DNA of 64,000 nucleotides from Lasiosphaeris hirsuta (Eukaryota; Ascomycota; Sordariomycetes; Sordariales; Lasiosphaeriaceae), in NCBI GenBank assembly GCA_030549175.1, contig JAUKUA010000006.1, forward strand, positions 4,216,001-4,280,000. Reading direction: 5' to 3'. Shown here piece after piece: positions 43,330 to 54,737 of this stretch (within the stretch, counting starts at the first letter, position 1; each line of letters opens with the position of its first letter). A program made the translations under genes and the position numbers. A model generated the notes under the pieces. That model was given only the letters and a program-made list of their open reading frames with translations, was not told where the DNA came from and ran no database searches.

Positions 43330-44754
43330 TGTGGTAGGTGGCTAGGGTTGGAGGCCGCGTGGAGAGTGAGAGAGGGGAGTCGAGGTGGAGCGGACTCGGC
43401 GAGGTTATAGTTAGAGTTGCGAGGACCCTATATGCAGCATGTAGCCCGGCGGCCGCAACGATATCTGCAGCGATATCTAGGCGCAGTGAGAATATCTGCA
43501 GGAAGGGTGCGGCGCTCGTCTGCAAAAGCTTGGGTGCACACGGGGTGCACACAGAATGCAAGTTGTAACAGCTAAATTGGATGCAGGGTCTGAGGTCAGA
43601 CGAGGAAGGCGCGTTGTGCTCAGATCGGCAAGACAGCGAGACACTGCGAGGGAGTCAATGGCGTGCATCATGGAGGCTGCTTGGCATAAAAAACTTGGGA
43701 CGCAAAAAGATTTATATGATGGTATTGACTCGACTGGCGCTGCACGGCACCCAACCGGCGGCCGTAGCACTCCGGGTAAGCACCTCTCTTTGTGGCCGGC
43801 CATTGCAAAGGTCCGTCACGCGGGCGGCCATCGCCTTGAGAGGTCAGAAGATTCTGGCGCGCCAGAAAGGTCACAGACATCGGGAGATCGCGCCAAGCGC
43901 CGCGTCGGAGCCAGCCAGTGAGAGACGGCGGGGCACCGGTGTTTTTGAAGCGCGAGCGCCGACCGGCCGGTCGCCAAGACGCGAACCTTGCTTTGTCCTG
44001 CTTTGTCCTGCTTTGGTCTTCCCTGGACGTTCCGACTTGTTCTGTCTCTGGCCAGTCTCTGCTACCACCTGCACTCGCCATCTTTCGCCACGGCCTGTCA
44101 TTCGCACACCACATTCGACCGCCTCCGACGGCATTTCCAGGGGTCTAGTCAAGGATGCGATTTTCGCTCGCAGAGGGTGCTGCTGCTCGTCCACTTCCGC
44201 ATTCCTGCTGCGGAACACGGCGGGCTTGGCCGAAATACCAAATCCGGGGTGTGTCTTGGCATCAAGCCACTCTGACGACCAACGACCAACGACCAACCAA
44301 CGACCAAGCAACAGCACATAATTCACCACATTTTACAGATAGTAGCCCTTTGGGAGCAGTGTTACGTCAGCAGGCCGACGACAAGCGGCCTTTGCATTTT
44401 TCAGAAAATGGAGTCTCTTTCTGCTGCCCCACCCGTCCGTGCTGGCCAACTCCTGACGACCGATGAATTTGCTTCCGGCACGGCGGCCCACGCATGCTCC
44501 GCACTCCTTCATCCTGACGGCAAACCTTGCGACGGCGTCAATAGTGGTAAAATCCACCCGTGACAAACATCACGCTTGAGATTTCAGAGGATCAGAGACT
44601 ATTGCTGACCCGAATGACGGCTGAACATGCCGGTCACGCAAAATGCAACGTCTAAAACCCAGAAGGCATCATCCCCCATAAGTGTCCGTCTCTCTACATC
44701 CTAGCCGATGTCATCCCTTCCAGCCTCGCCCTTTTTGGCATCCTCCAGGATAGC
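43330..44754. other. Intergenic region
   Basis: 1.4 kb. A 246-codon plus-strand frame exists but lacks coding character. Small direct repeats are visible (TTTGTCCTGC at about 43990-44015; CAACGACCAA units at about 44278-44308). No gene supported. Confidence 0.45.
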
Positions 44755-45835
44755 TCAAAAGTTTACAGCATGGGAACCAAAGGGAGGTGGTGTCTCAGCT
44801 CGGATGGGCGCGTCACGGCGGCGCTTCCGAACATAGAACAGGACCATGGTCACGATGGCGAAGAAGATCAACACTCCGACCGTAGTACCCACGGCAATGG
44901 GGATCACATGTCCGTCATCTGTGTCTTGCACAGTACCTCCTGCCGGGGCTCCTGCAGGCGGGGCTCCCGTAGGCAGGGCTTCTGTGGGCGTGGTCGAGGG
45001 CGGCGCATCCGTGTAGAAGCCGGTACCTACTGCACCAGTCGTAGAGACTACAGATGCAGTGGCTGTGGCTGCTGGTGCAGTGGCTGTGTTGCTTCTTGAC
45101 AAGGTGACGATTGTAGTAGCTTTCGGTACGGTTTTTGTGATGGTTGTGCCCAGTGGTTTCTTGGAAGTCCTGGAGGACGCGGAGCGTCCCCCTGCGATAC
45201 CATACTCTAGGGTATCTAAAGATCAAGGATTAGAACAACTTGTTCGCAGCTGAAGAGAAAGACTTGGGCTTACCAGGCATATACCAGTCATTGCTGCGAC
45301 CCTTGCAAACTTCGGGGGTTGAGTAGTCAGCCTCTTCCGTGTAGTCGCAAGTCTGATGGTCTTTGATGTCGATACAGGGCGAGACCGTGCAGTAATAGTC
45401 TCTGATGGAGTTGGGCGTGTCTGTGATGCAGTAGTCGGCGCAATACTCTGCTTTCCCGGTCTTGTCGGTACAGGCACCACGGTAGTAAGACCATTTGCCT
45501 CCGTTGTCACTCGGTATGTAGCCACAGAGCTTGTTGCCAAAGCAAGAGTCTCCGGTATTGCAGCAAAGTCCTGTGCCGTCGCCAGTATAGTCGTGTATAC
45601 ACTCGGTGGCATACGGCGCTGGGTTTCCGGCTGGGAAGTAGCAAATCGCAGCCGCCCGCGGTGACGGGTGGGCGGCTGATATCATAGAGACAATGTCGGG
45701 AGGGACGAAGATGGGTTGCGACAGGCTGACGCTTGAGAAGGTGACGAACAACAGGAAGGAGAGGAGCAGACCGTAGGGCTGCACCGACCACTGGGAAGCG
45801 GCTGTTGTTCTTCTCATGATGCCAAATTTCGTCAT
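44755..45835 (-). CDS. Cys-rich single-pass membrane protein (surface protein C)
   Basis: Two exons: 45274-45835 and 44755-45215 (58-nt intron); 340 aa. Signal peptide: QPYGLLLSFLLFVTFSSVSLS, cleavage expected before QPIF. The ectodomain has the family Cys pattern CYFPAG-ATEC-GLCC-SCFGNKLC-YYRGACTD-YCADYC, followed by a second Cys group. Next come a long Thr/Ala/Pro-rich stalk likely to be O-glycosylated, a transmembrane helix (IPIAVGTTVGVLIFFAIVTMVLFYV), RKRRR and a short tail. It is a paralogue in architecture of the gene at 37249-38240 but diverged in sequence. A second ATG at 45817 would shorten the pre-sequence. Likely exposed at the plasma membrane; ligand and role unknown. Confidence 0.82.
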
Positions 45836-46748
45836 GATAGTGAGCTGCACAAGGCAAGGGATTGGGATGGCGGCTGCCAAAAGGTTTAAGATGGCGATTT
45901 TCGACAGATTTGAGATGGGGAGGCGCTCCCGATCGAGAGAAAGGAGCGAGGTTGCTCAAGAGAGATTTGATTGAGGCACACGAGGAGCGAGGAGCGAATG
46001 CCCACCCACCCAGCCGGTTGTACCTTCCCTCACTGAAGAAAACGTTACTTGAGCGGATGAAAGAGCACCCTGAAGGTGCCGAAATTGTGATTGGACATTT
46101 TGGGACATATGGGAAACTAATGAACGTTGCCTAAAAGGCAGTGAGGAGGGGATGATGCTATCTTGGAGAACGGCCATGGTCCAGTGCTGCCCCGCCGTCA
46201 CACCTTACATCCTTACCAGTTGACCTGACACTGTCACTACCCGATGGTGTTAGGTAATCCACATAACCTGAGCTCTCGCTCTAACTTACTCTCTATAAGT
46301 ACCGTGTCGGAGATAAGGTAGTGTGTCGCCTCTCGCCTGAGAGCTGTCATGGAAGGCACTGGGTAGGTTGCATCGGTGTTTGGCAGGCGATATGGGGCGT
46401 GCATCGCAGGACACTTGGAACTGGTCGGCTCACATCCTTGCAAAGCCAATTATGTTTTCAAGTTTTACCTTGTTTAAAATTGGAGAGGTCAGAAAGGGGA
46501 TCAATGGCATAGCCCCATACCTCTTTATCAGATGGACGTTGCTTGTTGATCCACGACCGAAATCCGTGCTGCGAGGTTGTGGTGTTGTCTGCGGACCACT
46601 CAATGCAGCCTAGCGTATTTGGCCCGGGACTTGCCGACCGAGATTTTTCTCTCGGTTCCGCGTCCAACATCTAAGCTCCATCTCCATTTTTGGCGATTGA
46701 CAGACGACGGCCATCAGACCGACGGCCAATGCAACCCACATCGCCGCC
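45836..46748. other. Divergent promoter region
   Basis: 913 bp between the divergent surface-protein C and uL22m genes. No coding signal. Confidence 0.45.
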
Positions 46749-48062
46749 ATGAGTCTCACCCTGCCGTCGAGGCGGCTGCTGAATAGCGGTAAGCTCTTCT
46801 GCCCGCCCCATTGCCCAATGCAATCGATCCCAATCAATTACTGCTACAGTCTGCTGACCCGCCCAACAGCATCATCCTCATCGTCCTCGACGCCCAACTC
46901 CCTCCTCCCGGCGCTGCTCTCCCTCTCCCTCGCCTCCGCCCGCTCATCAATAACCCCCTACAATGGCGCCCGCACGCTGCACACCACGCCGGTAAACAGC
47001 TGGTTTTGGAACCGCTCCACGAAGGAAAAGGTCGCCGAGGCCGGCGACGACAACAGGACCTCGAGCTTCACGTCCCGCCGCAAGCTGCTCGAGAAGATCT
47101 CGGGCCGCATGGAGGCGCCCGCCATGTTCGAGGAGGAGCGGGCCGAGACGCACGAGAAGCTGACCAAGTTCGACAAGACGACGACGCGCAGGCGGGTGGA
47201 CAGCCGCAAGCAGCAGCAGCGGGAGCGGGGCATGTTCATGCCGTGGGGCACCTCGCTGGCGTACGAGCACCACGCGCGGGCGTCGGACCCGGACCCGCGG
47301 TCGCGCGCGCGCTGGCAGCGCAAGATGGTGATGAAGCAGGTCAAGACGGCGACGGACCCCTTCAGCGTCGAGCCCAAGGAGGCGCGGCTGAAGCGCACCG
47401 AGCGCTCCCTCCTGTTCCGCTCGCGCGAGATCGGCACCAGCACTAAGAAGCTCGTCAAGATCGCCAACCAGCTCTCGGGCAAGACGGTCGCCGACGCGCT
47501 CGTGCAGCTGCGCTACTCCAAGAAGAAGGCGTCGGTCGAGGTCCAGTTCAACCTCGAGCACGCCGTCAACCAGGCCATTGTCAGCAGGGGAATGGGCCTC
47601 GGGCTCGGCATCGACACCCTCAACGACCCCCTGGGCAGGAAGGAGCTCAGCGAGCTGGAAGCCATCGCGGCCAAGGCAGCTGCCACTGCCAATGCCGAAA
47701 AATCGGTCAAGATCCAGACAAAGGATGGCCGGCACATTGAGATTGACAACCCCACCCGCGTCTACATTGACCAAGCCTGGGTCGGCAGGGGCGAACCCTG
47801 GGCCAAGAAGATCAAGTATTGTGCCAGAGGCCGGATGAACCAGTTGATCAAGCCGAGAGCGCGTAAGTTCTCAAACCCCTGCCGAAGCCCATATGTCCCT
47901 GTTGCTAATGTGCTCCATTTAGATATCTCTTTCATCCTCAAGGAGGAGAAGACGCGGATTCGCGAGTTCCAAGAACGCGAGGCCAAGAAGCTGCGCCGTG
48001 GCCCGTGGGTCCATCTGCCCGACAGGCCCGTCACAGCACAGAGGCAATACTACTCATGGTAG
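46749..48062 (+). CDS. MRPL22: Mitochondrial large-subunit ribosomal protein uL22m
   Basis: Three exons: 46749-46788, 46870-47862, 47923-48062; 390 aa. The N-terminus is a Ser/Arg-rich presequence split by intron 1. The conserved L22 fold is seen as TSTKKLVKIANQLSGKTVADA, LVQLRYSKKKASVEVQF and, after a family-specific insertion, VDNPTR-like to CARGRMNQLIKPRAHISFIL, then KEEKTRIREF. uL22 lines the peptide exit tunnel. Fungal mitochondrial forms carry N-terminal extensions, as here. Intron 2 is 60 nt, a multiple of three, with no in-frame stop, so genomic translation runs through it. It still has a GTAAGT donor, a GCTAATG branch-like site and TTTAG, and splicing restores HISFILKEEK. Confidence 0.9.
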   Translation: MSLTLPSRRLLNSGKLFCPPHCPMQSIPINYCYSLLTRPTASSSSSSTPNSLLPALLSLSLASARSSITPYNGARTLHTTPVNSWFWNRSTKEKVAEAGDDNRTSSFTSRRKLLEKISGRMEAPAMFEEERAETHEKLTKFDKTTTRRRVDSRKQQQRERGMFMPWGTSLAYEHHARASDPDPRSRARWQRKMVMKQVKTATDPFSVEPKEARLKRTERSLLFRSREIGTSTKKLVKIANQLSGKTVADALVQLRYSKKKASVEVQFNLEHAVNQAIVSRGMGLGLGIDTLNDPLGRKELSELEAIAAKAAATANAEKSVKIQTKDGRHIEIDNPTRVYIDQAWVGRGEPWAKKIKYCARGRMNQLIKPRARKFSNPCRSPYVPVANVLHLDISFILKEEKTRIREFQEREAKKLRRGPWVHLPDRPVTAQRQYYSW

Positions 48063-48758
48063 ATGACCAGATCATGTACATGACATGTAGGATAGGCAGG
48101 AAGTGGCAGATAGATAGATGGCAGATAGATGTATGAGTCCCATGTATATCCCCATGTATCAATCGGTGTTTGCAACTCTTCAGTGTTATTGTCGTAGCGA
48201 CAGTGACCTCTTGTAAAAAGAAAATAGACGGCATTATCTCAGCCGCTCCGAATGCCGCAGCAGCAGCTGATATAATACAGGCTTGACACCAAATCCACGG
48301 CTTCAAAATATCACAAAGTCTGGTCTCGTCTTGGGACGCCAGTAAAGACAGTACTTGCACCAAACACGCCGTTCCCTCCACCCCCGCCTCTTTTATTTTC
48401 CTCCGAGTTCTGCTCCGAAAGATAGAATAGGTATCAATGACCTCCAAAAGTTTTCTCACCTTCCAGGTATCTTACATTACCCTCATGATTCATGATATCG
48501 TCAAAATGGCTGCCTCGCCGTCCCCGCTCACACAAGGCGCTGCTCCCCTCCCCACAAGAAAAGTAATGTATGTGCGTGTGTCACTCTGGTCGCACGCGGT
48601 ATTCGGGTGCGCCAAGCATTTGTGTCGTGGGACAGGTCACCGAGCCACACCTCCGTCGCGCCGTTGCTTTTGTATCCCTCACACATGTCGTGCAACTCCT
48701 CGTTGGGAGCCCCATTGCGTTTTTTTTTCTTTTCGTTTCCGTCGACTTTTCGCGCCCA
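48063..48758. other. Convergent intergenic region
   Basis: 696 bp between two stop codons, containing small AGATAGAT repeats at about 48106-48130 and presumably both 3' UTRs. Confidence 0.45.
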
Positions 48759-50054
48759 TCAAACCATGTGTCTCGGCTTCTGTCTCGGGACCATGTCTTC
48801 GTACCGGCGACTCTTCATCTCCAGCTCGCTCAGGCCCGTCTCATAGTGGTCACTGTGGTAGTCGGTGGCGAAGCTGCGGCCCGAGCCCGGCATCGGGTCT
48901 GAGATCTTCCACTGCTTGAGGGCGGCCGCACCGCCGTTGTCTGGGCTGGGCTTGTTCTGCCGCCGGCGGAGGAGGACGCATGCGGCCACCCCGGCGAGGG
49001 CGGCCGCGAGGGCGGCCGCGCCGACGCCGATGCCGATCTTGGCTGGGGTGGTGAGGGAAGCGAAGCCGGATGGCGAGGGGTCGGAGGATGCGGCGCCGGC
49101 TGAGGCGCTTGGCGAGACCGATGAGGTGGCGCTTGAGGTGGCGCTTGAGGTGGCGTGGGAGGTGCTCTTCGTTTCAGCCGGAATTGTGGTCGGGGTGGAG
49201 AGCTAGGTCGGCAGTGTCAGCAATGCGTCCACATTGACCCGCGCGACTGGGCGGCGGGGTTGGGCTGCGGGAACTTACTGTTGACGATTTGTCGGTAGCA
49301 GTTTTTGCCGATACCGAGGCGCTGGAGCTAGGGGCGCTAGAGGTCACTGCCGCCGAGGTTGTCGCGGGCGGTGGTGTTGACGATGGTGGGGGCGGGGGTG
49401 GTGTGCTTGACGCGGGAAGGGGGAGCGTGGCGGCTGGGCGGCCAATGTCAGCAAACCGGTTCTTAAGACCATCAACTGCCGAAACAGGCGGCGCAGGGAG
49501 GTCGGCTAGCAAACTTAGAGCGACTTACTTGCACAAAGGGCGTTGGCAGCGGAGATGACTTGCGCGGCGGCGCCTGGCGTGTCTTTGCAGGCGCTGTCGG
49601 CGCAGTCACGGATGCCATTGCTGAACTCAGCCTTGCCGCACATGCATTTGACATCGCCATCGGCACACCCAAAGCGGCCTGCCTGGTTCATGACATCGTT
49701 GTAGCAGGTTTTCTGTAAGTGGTCAGCTTGCCATCTTGGTGATGCGTGGGCGCGGGGCATGCAGGCAAGTGTCCATTTATGGGTGCTCGAGCGCAACGCT
49801 CCGCGAGGTTGCATCTACCCCTAAAGCAACTTCAATAGTCTTCGACAGGTAGAGCACCTGCTCCGCTCGGACCCGTAAGAGCTGATGAAGACAAGAAAAC
49901 GAGCCGAGCGTAGAAACGGAACAAACAAAAACAGAACTGGACAAGCGTCTGAACGAGACCAAAGACTTACTCCACACTCGGGCAGAGTCGAGATGTCCTG
50001 CGCGCACACCAAAGTGGCTGCGAGGAGCAGCGTTAATGACCAGATCGTCAGCAT
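48759..50054 (-). CDS. CFEM-domain single-pass membrane protein
   Basis: Four exons: 49971-50054, 49529-49712, 49279-49433, 48759-49202; 288 aa. The signal peptide MLTIWSLTLLLAATLVCA is followed directly by a CFEM domain (about residues 19-90) with eight Cys (PECG, KTC, GC, KCMC, DC, SAC, ALC). The Asp in FGCADGDVKC matches the heme-ligand position known for CFEM haemophores. A long Ser/Thr/Pro stalk, one transmembrane segment (KIGIGVGAAALAAALAGVAACVLL), RRR and a cytosolic tail follow. Many CFEM proteins are GPI-anchored and some act in heme/iron uptake or host interaction. This one has a transmembrane anchor instead. Intron 1 is 258 nt and has no snoRNA signature. Low-complexity Pro and Ser codon runs occur in exons 3 and 4. 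Confidence 0.9.
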
Positions 50055-53000
50055 GGCGGACGACGGGTTGGTTCGAATCGAAAGCAGTTGGTAAAAGTTG
50101 GCGAGAAGAGGCTGTGGCCGATGTCTCTAGAGGAAAAAATGGAGGTGCCAAAGAGGCAGAACAGAAGGCGTCCGGGTCTCGTGGGTTGCACGTCGATGTT
50201 TAAGCGGTTGCGTAGGACCAATCTCCTATTGTGGCACGATCGAGCCCATTGTCGTGCAGCTGTTCGAGGATGGGGAGACGAATGTTTGGGAAGGCGTGTT
50301 TCGTATTGACAGATCCAGCCGATGATCGATTGTGTAGAACAGCCCGGGTCACTTTCTCTTGGGGAGGGAAATGGTGACGAAGTCTTGTATGTACAGGATT
50401 GGGAAGTGAATGTGGGAAGAAGCGAAGAGAGAAGAAGCGGGAAAGGAGCGCTACTTCTTCAGTCAACGAAGAGGCAGGTAAGAAGAATAAACGAACGGCA
50501 CTGAAGCTTGCAAATGAAGGCAGCCTCGTGGGACGGGAAAGAGAGTAAGTGAGAGAGGGTGGGATGGGAAGGGAGGATAAAATGGGGCTGGAGGGAGGTG
50601 GGAGGTTTAATGGATCTGGGGTAGGCGCTGGGCCAGTACGGCGTAGGCCACGATGGAGAGTGCCGCGACTGCCCATGGGTATCCGTAGGAGGGGGGGGGG
50701 GGACACAGAAAGCGGCTGCCTCTGCCACTGCCACAGACCGGACAAAAAAAAACCACGCGCACTTCGAATGACCCATTCATTCCTGAGAAGCGTGTCCGTT
50801 GATGGAATGCAGGCGAGGGGCGTCCTGGGATTTCGTCACGCCCAGGTCTCCCTGGTTCATTCCCTCACAGCCCCCCCCCTCCTCCCGTGAGCGAGTGAGA
50901 GAGACCCCAGTCGCAACCGCAACCATTGCATCGACCCCTGCCAAGCATGAGAGGAAGCCACCGAACGGCCACATGAGAAAGCCGCCATCCCAAGTGCCCC
51001 AAGTCATGGCGTGCTCGCAAATCATTATCATGCGGATCATAAGTGAGCAAATGGAGTCATTCCGTGGGGGAGGATTCTAGGATTTCGGGAATCGGACGAT
51101 TACAGCTATAACGGGCGACCATAAGCTGGCCAAGGTCGCCGCAGCACCAGTCTTCATTTACCAGATGGCGGGCTGGCCTGGAGTTGGGGCTCTCGCGTCC
51201 TTAATACAGCGCTGCTATGTCGTACCGGTCCTGTCATTCGTGCCCCAATCGCGATTTTCCGGGGTTGCGGTGCTGGCCAGCCTCACCCCCCCCCCCCCTC
51301 AAATCCCAATTTAGCAGACGGGACGAGGGCGGTCGACCGGGAAAGAAGCGTGCGTGTCCTCAACTTACCCGGCGGGCAGGTTGGTCCAACAGCCGGTCTG
51401 GAGAGCGAGTTGGTGGCAGTCTGACGATTGCCTCGAGTAAATTGCGGAGAAATGGCTGGAATTCTCCCGTGGGTTGCGTGTGTCGCATGACTGCGAGGGC
51501 CTTCGCTGGCCCTTCGCTTCGTCGGGTGGACGAGATGGAAGTTTGCTCACCGTGTTTTGCTCGACTTTGGTTCCGCGAGACATGCAAAAAGTGGTCCCAA
51601 AGCAGTTGCGAAAGCAGGTCCCAAGATCGGCGCAGGGGTCTTCGATCTAAGCCACAGATCCCCTGAGCAAAATCCACAAATCCAAGGTCCCAATTCGGGG
51701 TGATGCTGACAGGGGGGGGAGGCGGCAGCTAAAATCGAGGGGCATTCGACAGGGGGGGCTTTGTTGCAGGTTTCTCCTGTGTGGCTGCTGGGCCCTTCGG
51801 GGCTGTTGGGTCGTCCAGCTTCTGCCGCGAGTGCGTGCAAGTGGGGTCTCCCTCTTGCAAAGCGGCCGTGCAATGCAGATATATCTGTCCATCTGCCGAG
51901 GCCGTGGTGATGGACCGAGTGTTTGTGTTTGTCGTTGTCTTGGTCCCCAGCTTGGGGAGTGGACTTCGTCAGAACTTGCAGTGGCAGCTGTCAAGTTTGC
52001 GCCGGGTACCCGCAAAGCGCGCGATGCTGGTGCGGGCAGGCGGGCAACCGTTGACCGATGAGGCTGCTTGGCTACCCCCGCAACTACTAGATCGGTTTCA
52101 GAATTTCCGAATTTCTGGACTTTTGCCTAACTTACCAGGTTGGGACCCGGATCCCGCTCCTATGTTGCTGCTCATGGTTGGCTCCCTGCGACAAAATTAC
52201 GGGCAAGCTCTTGGCTACGCAGCTGCGAAGAGCTGCCAACTCGCGAGGACCGTTGGTGCTCCCGCCGGCTGGTTGGAACATTTGGCGCCGACGGCCGGCC
52301 AAATCACGTTACCGCCTGCCGATCTCCCGGCCCCCAATTATGCGATCATGCCTGACTCTGACTGCTGGCGGCTACCTCTTACCCACGCAGGCGACCAAGA
52401 CACCACCCCTGAGCGGTGGATGTAGGCCGGATGAGAACCGCAGTGGCCCACGGCCGACTCGGCGCCGTCGAGGAGCACAACATTTCGTGGAGAAGGGACG
52501 GCCTGCCTGCCTCCACGTCCAGCTCCAGCGACCGACTCCACGGGGTCCAGTTTGGTGGCCCCGCCGGGTTCCGCCAGGGCTTCTTTCTGATTGGAGCGCC
52601 CTCTTGTAGCAAGTAGAGACAGCAGATGCAGGGAGATATAGCAGCATGTTTTGCTGCGCAAGCACCCAGAGGCCTCGGCTCTTGTTGCAATTGAGGGCGT
52701 TTCGCAAACAAGAAACGGCGGGCATCCTGCTGGAAGTGCTCTGCGTGGGTGCGTAGGGGGTTAGGGTTGGCTGTGTGGTTACTCGGTCAGCCCGCCCAGA
52801 CGCGAGCGGTGTGCGGACAGTGTCTCGGTAACAAGCGGGTGAACTGAAGACATTCTGTGCTCAAATCTCAAAAGCGGTGAGAATATCGAATTGGGGTTCC
52901 ATATTGCAGGCTTGGACCACGGCTGGAACCGTGATGCTAGGACCATCAAATATGCCGAGCAGCATCGGGTAAGCCAGAAGGACTCGAGAGAACGAGAGTC

Positions 53001-53705
53001 ACAATACAGGAACTTGACACCAACGCAGGGTTCATGGAATAAATGGAGGGGTTCAATGGCTGTCGGTAGCGAGCCGACGAATAATATTGTTAGGGCGAAA
53101 TAAACTACAGTGCAGCTTCTCTCCATTTTTGGATATAATACAATAATGCCCTACGGATATAGTTATACAAAAACTCCAAACGGTTGTGTGTCTGTTGAGT
53201 CTGTTGCGCATCAACTGACAACGATAACTGAACTATTTGCTAACTGCAGTGGCGATGTGACTGCACCCAACCCTAACCCCTGCCGCGTGCCAGCCTGATC
53301 GTCCGAGTCAAAACAAGAGCGTTTGGAATTTGCGCCCGAGGCAACCATCGATTCTCACTTGGACATCCCAGCCAACAAGTGTGCACGCTTGCAAAAGCAC
53401 GCTGGCAAAAGCACGCTGCACTGCATTTTCAGGTCAGGAAAACGCCTCATTTACGTGGCAGCACCGCAGCCGCGGTGAAGCAACGCCCCACCCACCCCCA
53501 CCCAACGGCATCAGAGCAAGGCAGAGCAGAGCAGGTGACAAGGGGCTCCCATCAGCTCTTGGAGATGCGATCGGCTCCTGGGCGCAGAAACATCCCAAGG
53601 CACCAAGCTGTCTCTCGTTCGCCCGCAGAGACAGGCCTTTTGGACCCCGCCGAATTGAACCAGCGTCAGGTCAGCCGATATAGCTAGGTAAACCCTGAGG
53701 TGGAC
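50055..53705. other. 3.65-kb gene-poor block
   Basis: No recognisable gene. Longest frames (for example 51781-52425 plus, 50200-50745 minus) lack family motifs or coherent codon bias. The block contains G/C homopolymers (about 50692-50702, 51287-51298) and two short telomere-like strings (GGGTTAGGGTT at about 52758-52768 and AACCCTAACCCC near 53270-53281), too short to be interstitial telomeres. Confidence 0.4.
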
Positions 53706-54737
53706 ATGATGACAGCCCCCGGACACCCGTATCAGGGCCGCATCGAGGTGCTCGCCAGGACCGACTTTGGCATCGTCTTCACCGAGGCCGGAAACGAGAC
53801 GACGGTGCTCAAGGGCATGTCGGTGTGGCTTGACGGCGTCGAGTTCGACCGCCGCCCCGCCGTCATCCCCGGCGTGCTGGAGCGCGAGGCCACCATCTAC
53901 AAGGCTCTGGGCGACCACCCGCGCATCACCAAGTGCTACGGCCTGGAAGCCATCCCCACCACCACCACCACCACCACAACCACCACCACCACTACCACCA
54001 CCAACGCGGGCGCCCTCCCCGCCGGCCCCGGCCCCGGTCCAGGTCCTGGTCCCGGTCCCGGCCCCTTCAACCCCGGCAGCCCCCTCTCCCACCATAGCCT
54101 GGTCCTGCGCCTGGAGCGCGCCCCGCTCGGCAGCCTGCGCCAGCTCATCGTCGAGACGCCGGCGTACGAGAAGCCGAGCGTGGCGTTCCGGCTGGCCGTC
54201 GCGCTCGATTTCGCTGAGGGCGTGTGCCGCCTGCACGAGCGCAAGGTGCTGTGGGCCGACCTGTCGACGCGCAACGCCCTCGTCTTCGACGGCTACCGCG
54301 TCAAGCTGTGTGACTTTGGCGGCGCCTTCCTCGACGGCACCCGCTACGCCCCCGTGCAGGCCTACGAGACGCGGTACGAGCCGCCGCGGCGCCACGCCGG
54401 CCGGTACCGCGGCAGCCGTGGCGGCCAAGGTGGGTTCCAGGCGCCGCCGACACCGCCCATGCTGGCCGGCGAGATCTTTGCCCTCGGGTCGGCTATCTAC
54501 GAGATCACGGAGTGGGAGGTTCCGTACGGCCCCGCTGTGAGCGAGCGCGATGTCGCCGTCAAGCTGTCGAGGGGCGAGCTGCCCGTCCTCAGCGAGGATA
54601 ACCCGGCGAGGGCCGTCATCCGGCGGTGCTGGAGTGCCTACACATCGGCGCAGAGGGTGCCGGGCTGGAATGGGACTGCCTTGGCGTATGAGGCTTGGTG
54701 TGCCTTGAAGCAAGTCGCCGAGCAGCATGGTCCGTGA
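53706..54737 (+). CDS. Divergent protein kinase-like protein with poly-Thr and Pro-Gly tracts
   Basis: 343 aa, no introns; starts at tandem ATGs (MMTAPGHPYQG). Kinase-fold features: RTDFGIVF in glycine-loop position, VLKG with a possible VAIK lysine, an alphaC-like ILEREATIYKAL segment, a catalytic loop reading WADLSTRN instead of HRDxxxxN (the Asp and Asn are kept, the His-Arg lost), and CDFGGA. A late CW segment follows. Between the N-lobe and hinge lies an insertion with 15 consecutive Thr and then a Pro-Gly repeat, encoded by ACC and CCCGGT-type DNA repeats at 53955-54062. This resembles the diverged cytosolic kinases expanded in filamentous fungi. Activity cannot be judged: Lys, Asp, Asn and DFG are present. 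An antisense frame of 421 codons is a shadow. Confidence 0.78.
   Translation: MMTAPGHPYQGRIEVLARTDFGIVFTEAGNETTVLKGMSVWLDGVEFDRRPAVIPGVLEREATIYKALGDHPRITKCYGLEAIPTTTTTTTTTTTTTTTNAGALPAGPGPGPGPGPGPGPFNPGSPLSHHSLVLRLERAPLGSLRQLIVETPAYEKPSVAFRLAVALDFAEGVCRLHERKVLWADLSTRNALVFDGYRVKLCDFGGAFLDGTRYAPVQAYETRYEPPRRHAGRYRGSRGGQGGFQAPPTPPMLAGEIFALGSAIYEITEWEVPYGPAVSERDVAVKLSRGELPVLSEDNPARAVIRRCWSAYTSAQRVPGWNGTALAYEAWCALKQVAEQHGP
53955..54062 (+). repeat. In-gene trinucleotide (ACC)n and CCCGGT-type repeats
   Basis: ACC/ACA codons in series encode poly-Thr, followed after a short spacer by repeated CC-GGT/CCC units encoding (PG)n. In-frame length variation between strains is likely. Confidence 0.9.

Noticed and set aside
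43581..44321. 246-codon plus-strand frame in an intergenic region
   Set aside because: No family motif, irregular composition, no promoter or splice support, overlapping frames on both strands.
49713..49970. snoRNA in the 258-nt CFEM intron
   Set aside because: No C and D box pair with plausible spacing.
50055..50090. tRNA-like T-loop string GGTTCGAATC
   Set aside because: No flanking T-stem pairing, acceptor stem or anticodon arm could be formed.
51781..52425. 214-codon plus-strand frame
   Set aside because: Composition not protein-like in any consistent way and no recognisable domain; kept only as part of a gene-poor block.
52756..53281. Interstitial telomere (TTAGGG/CCCTAA strings)
   Set aside because: Only about two units each; reported only as a low-interest observation.
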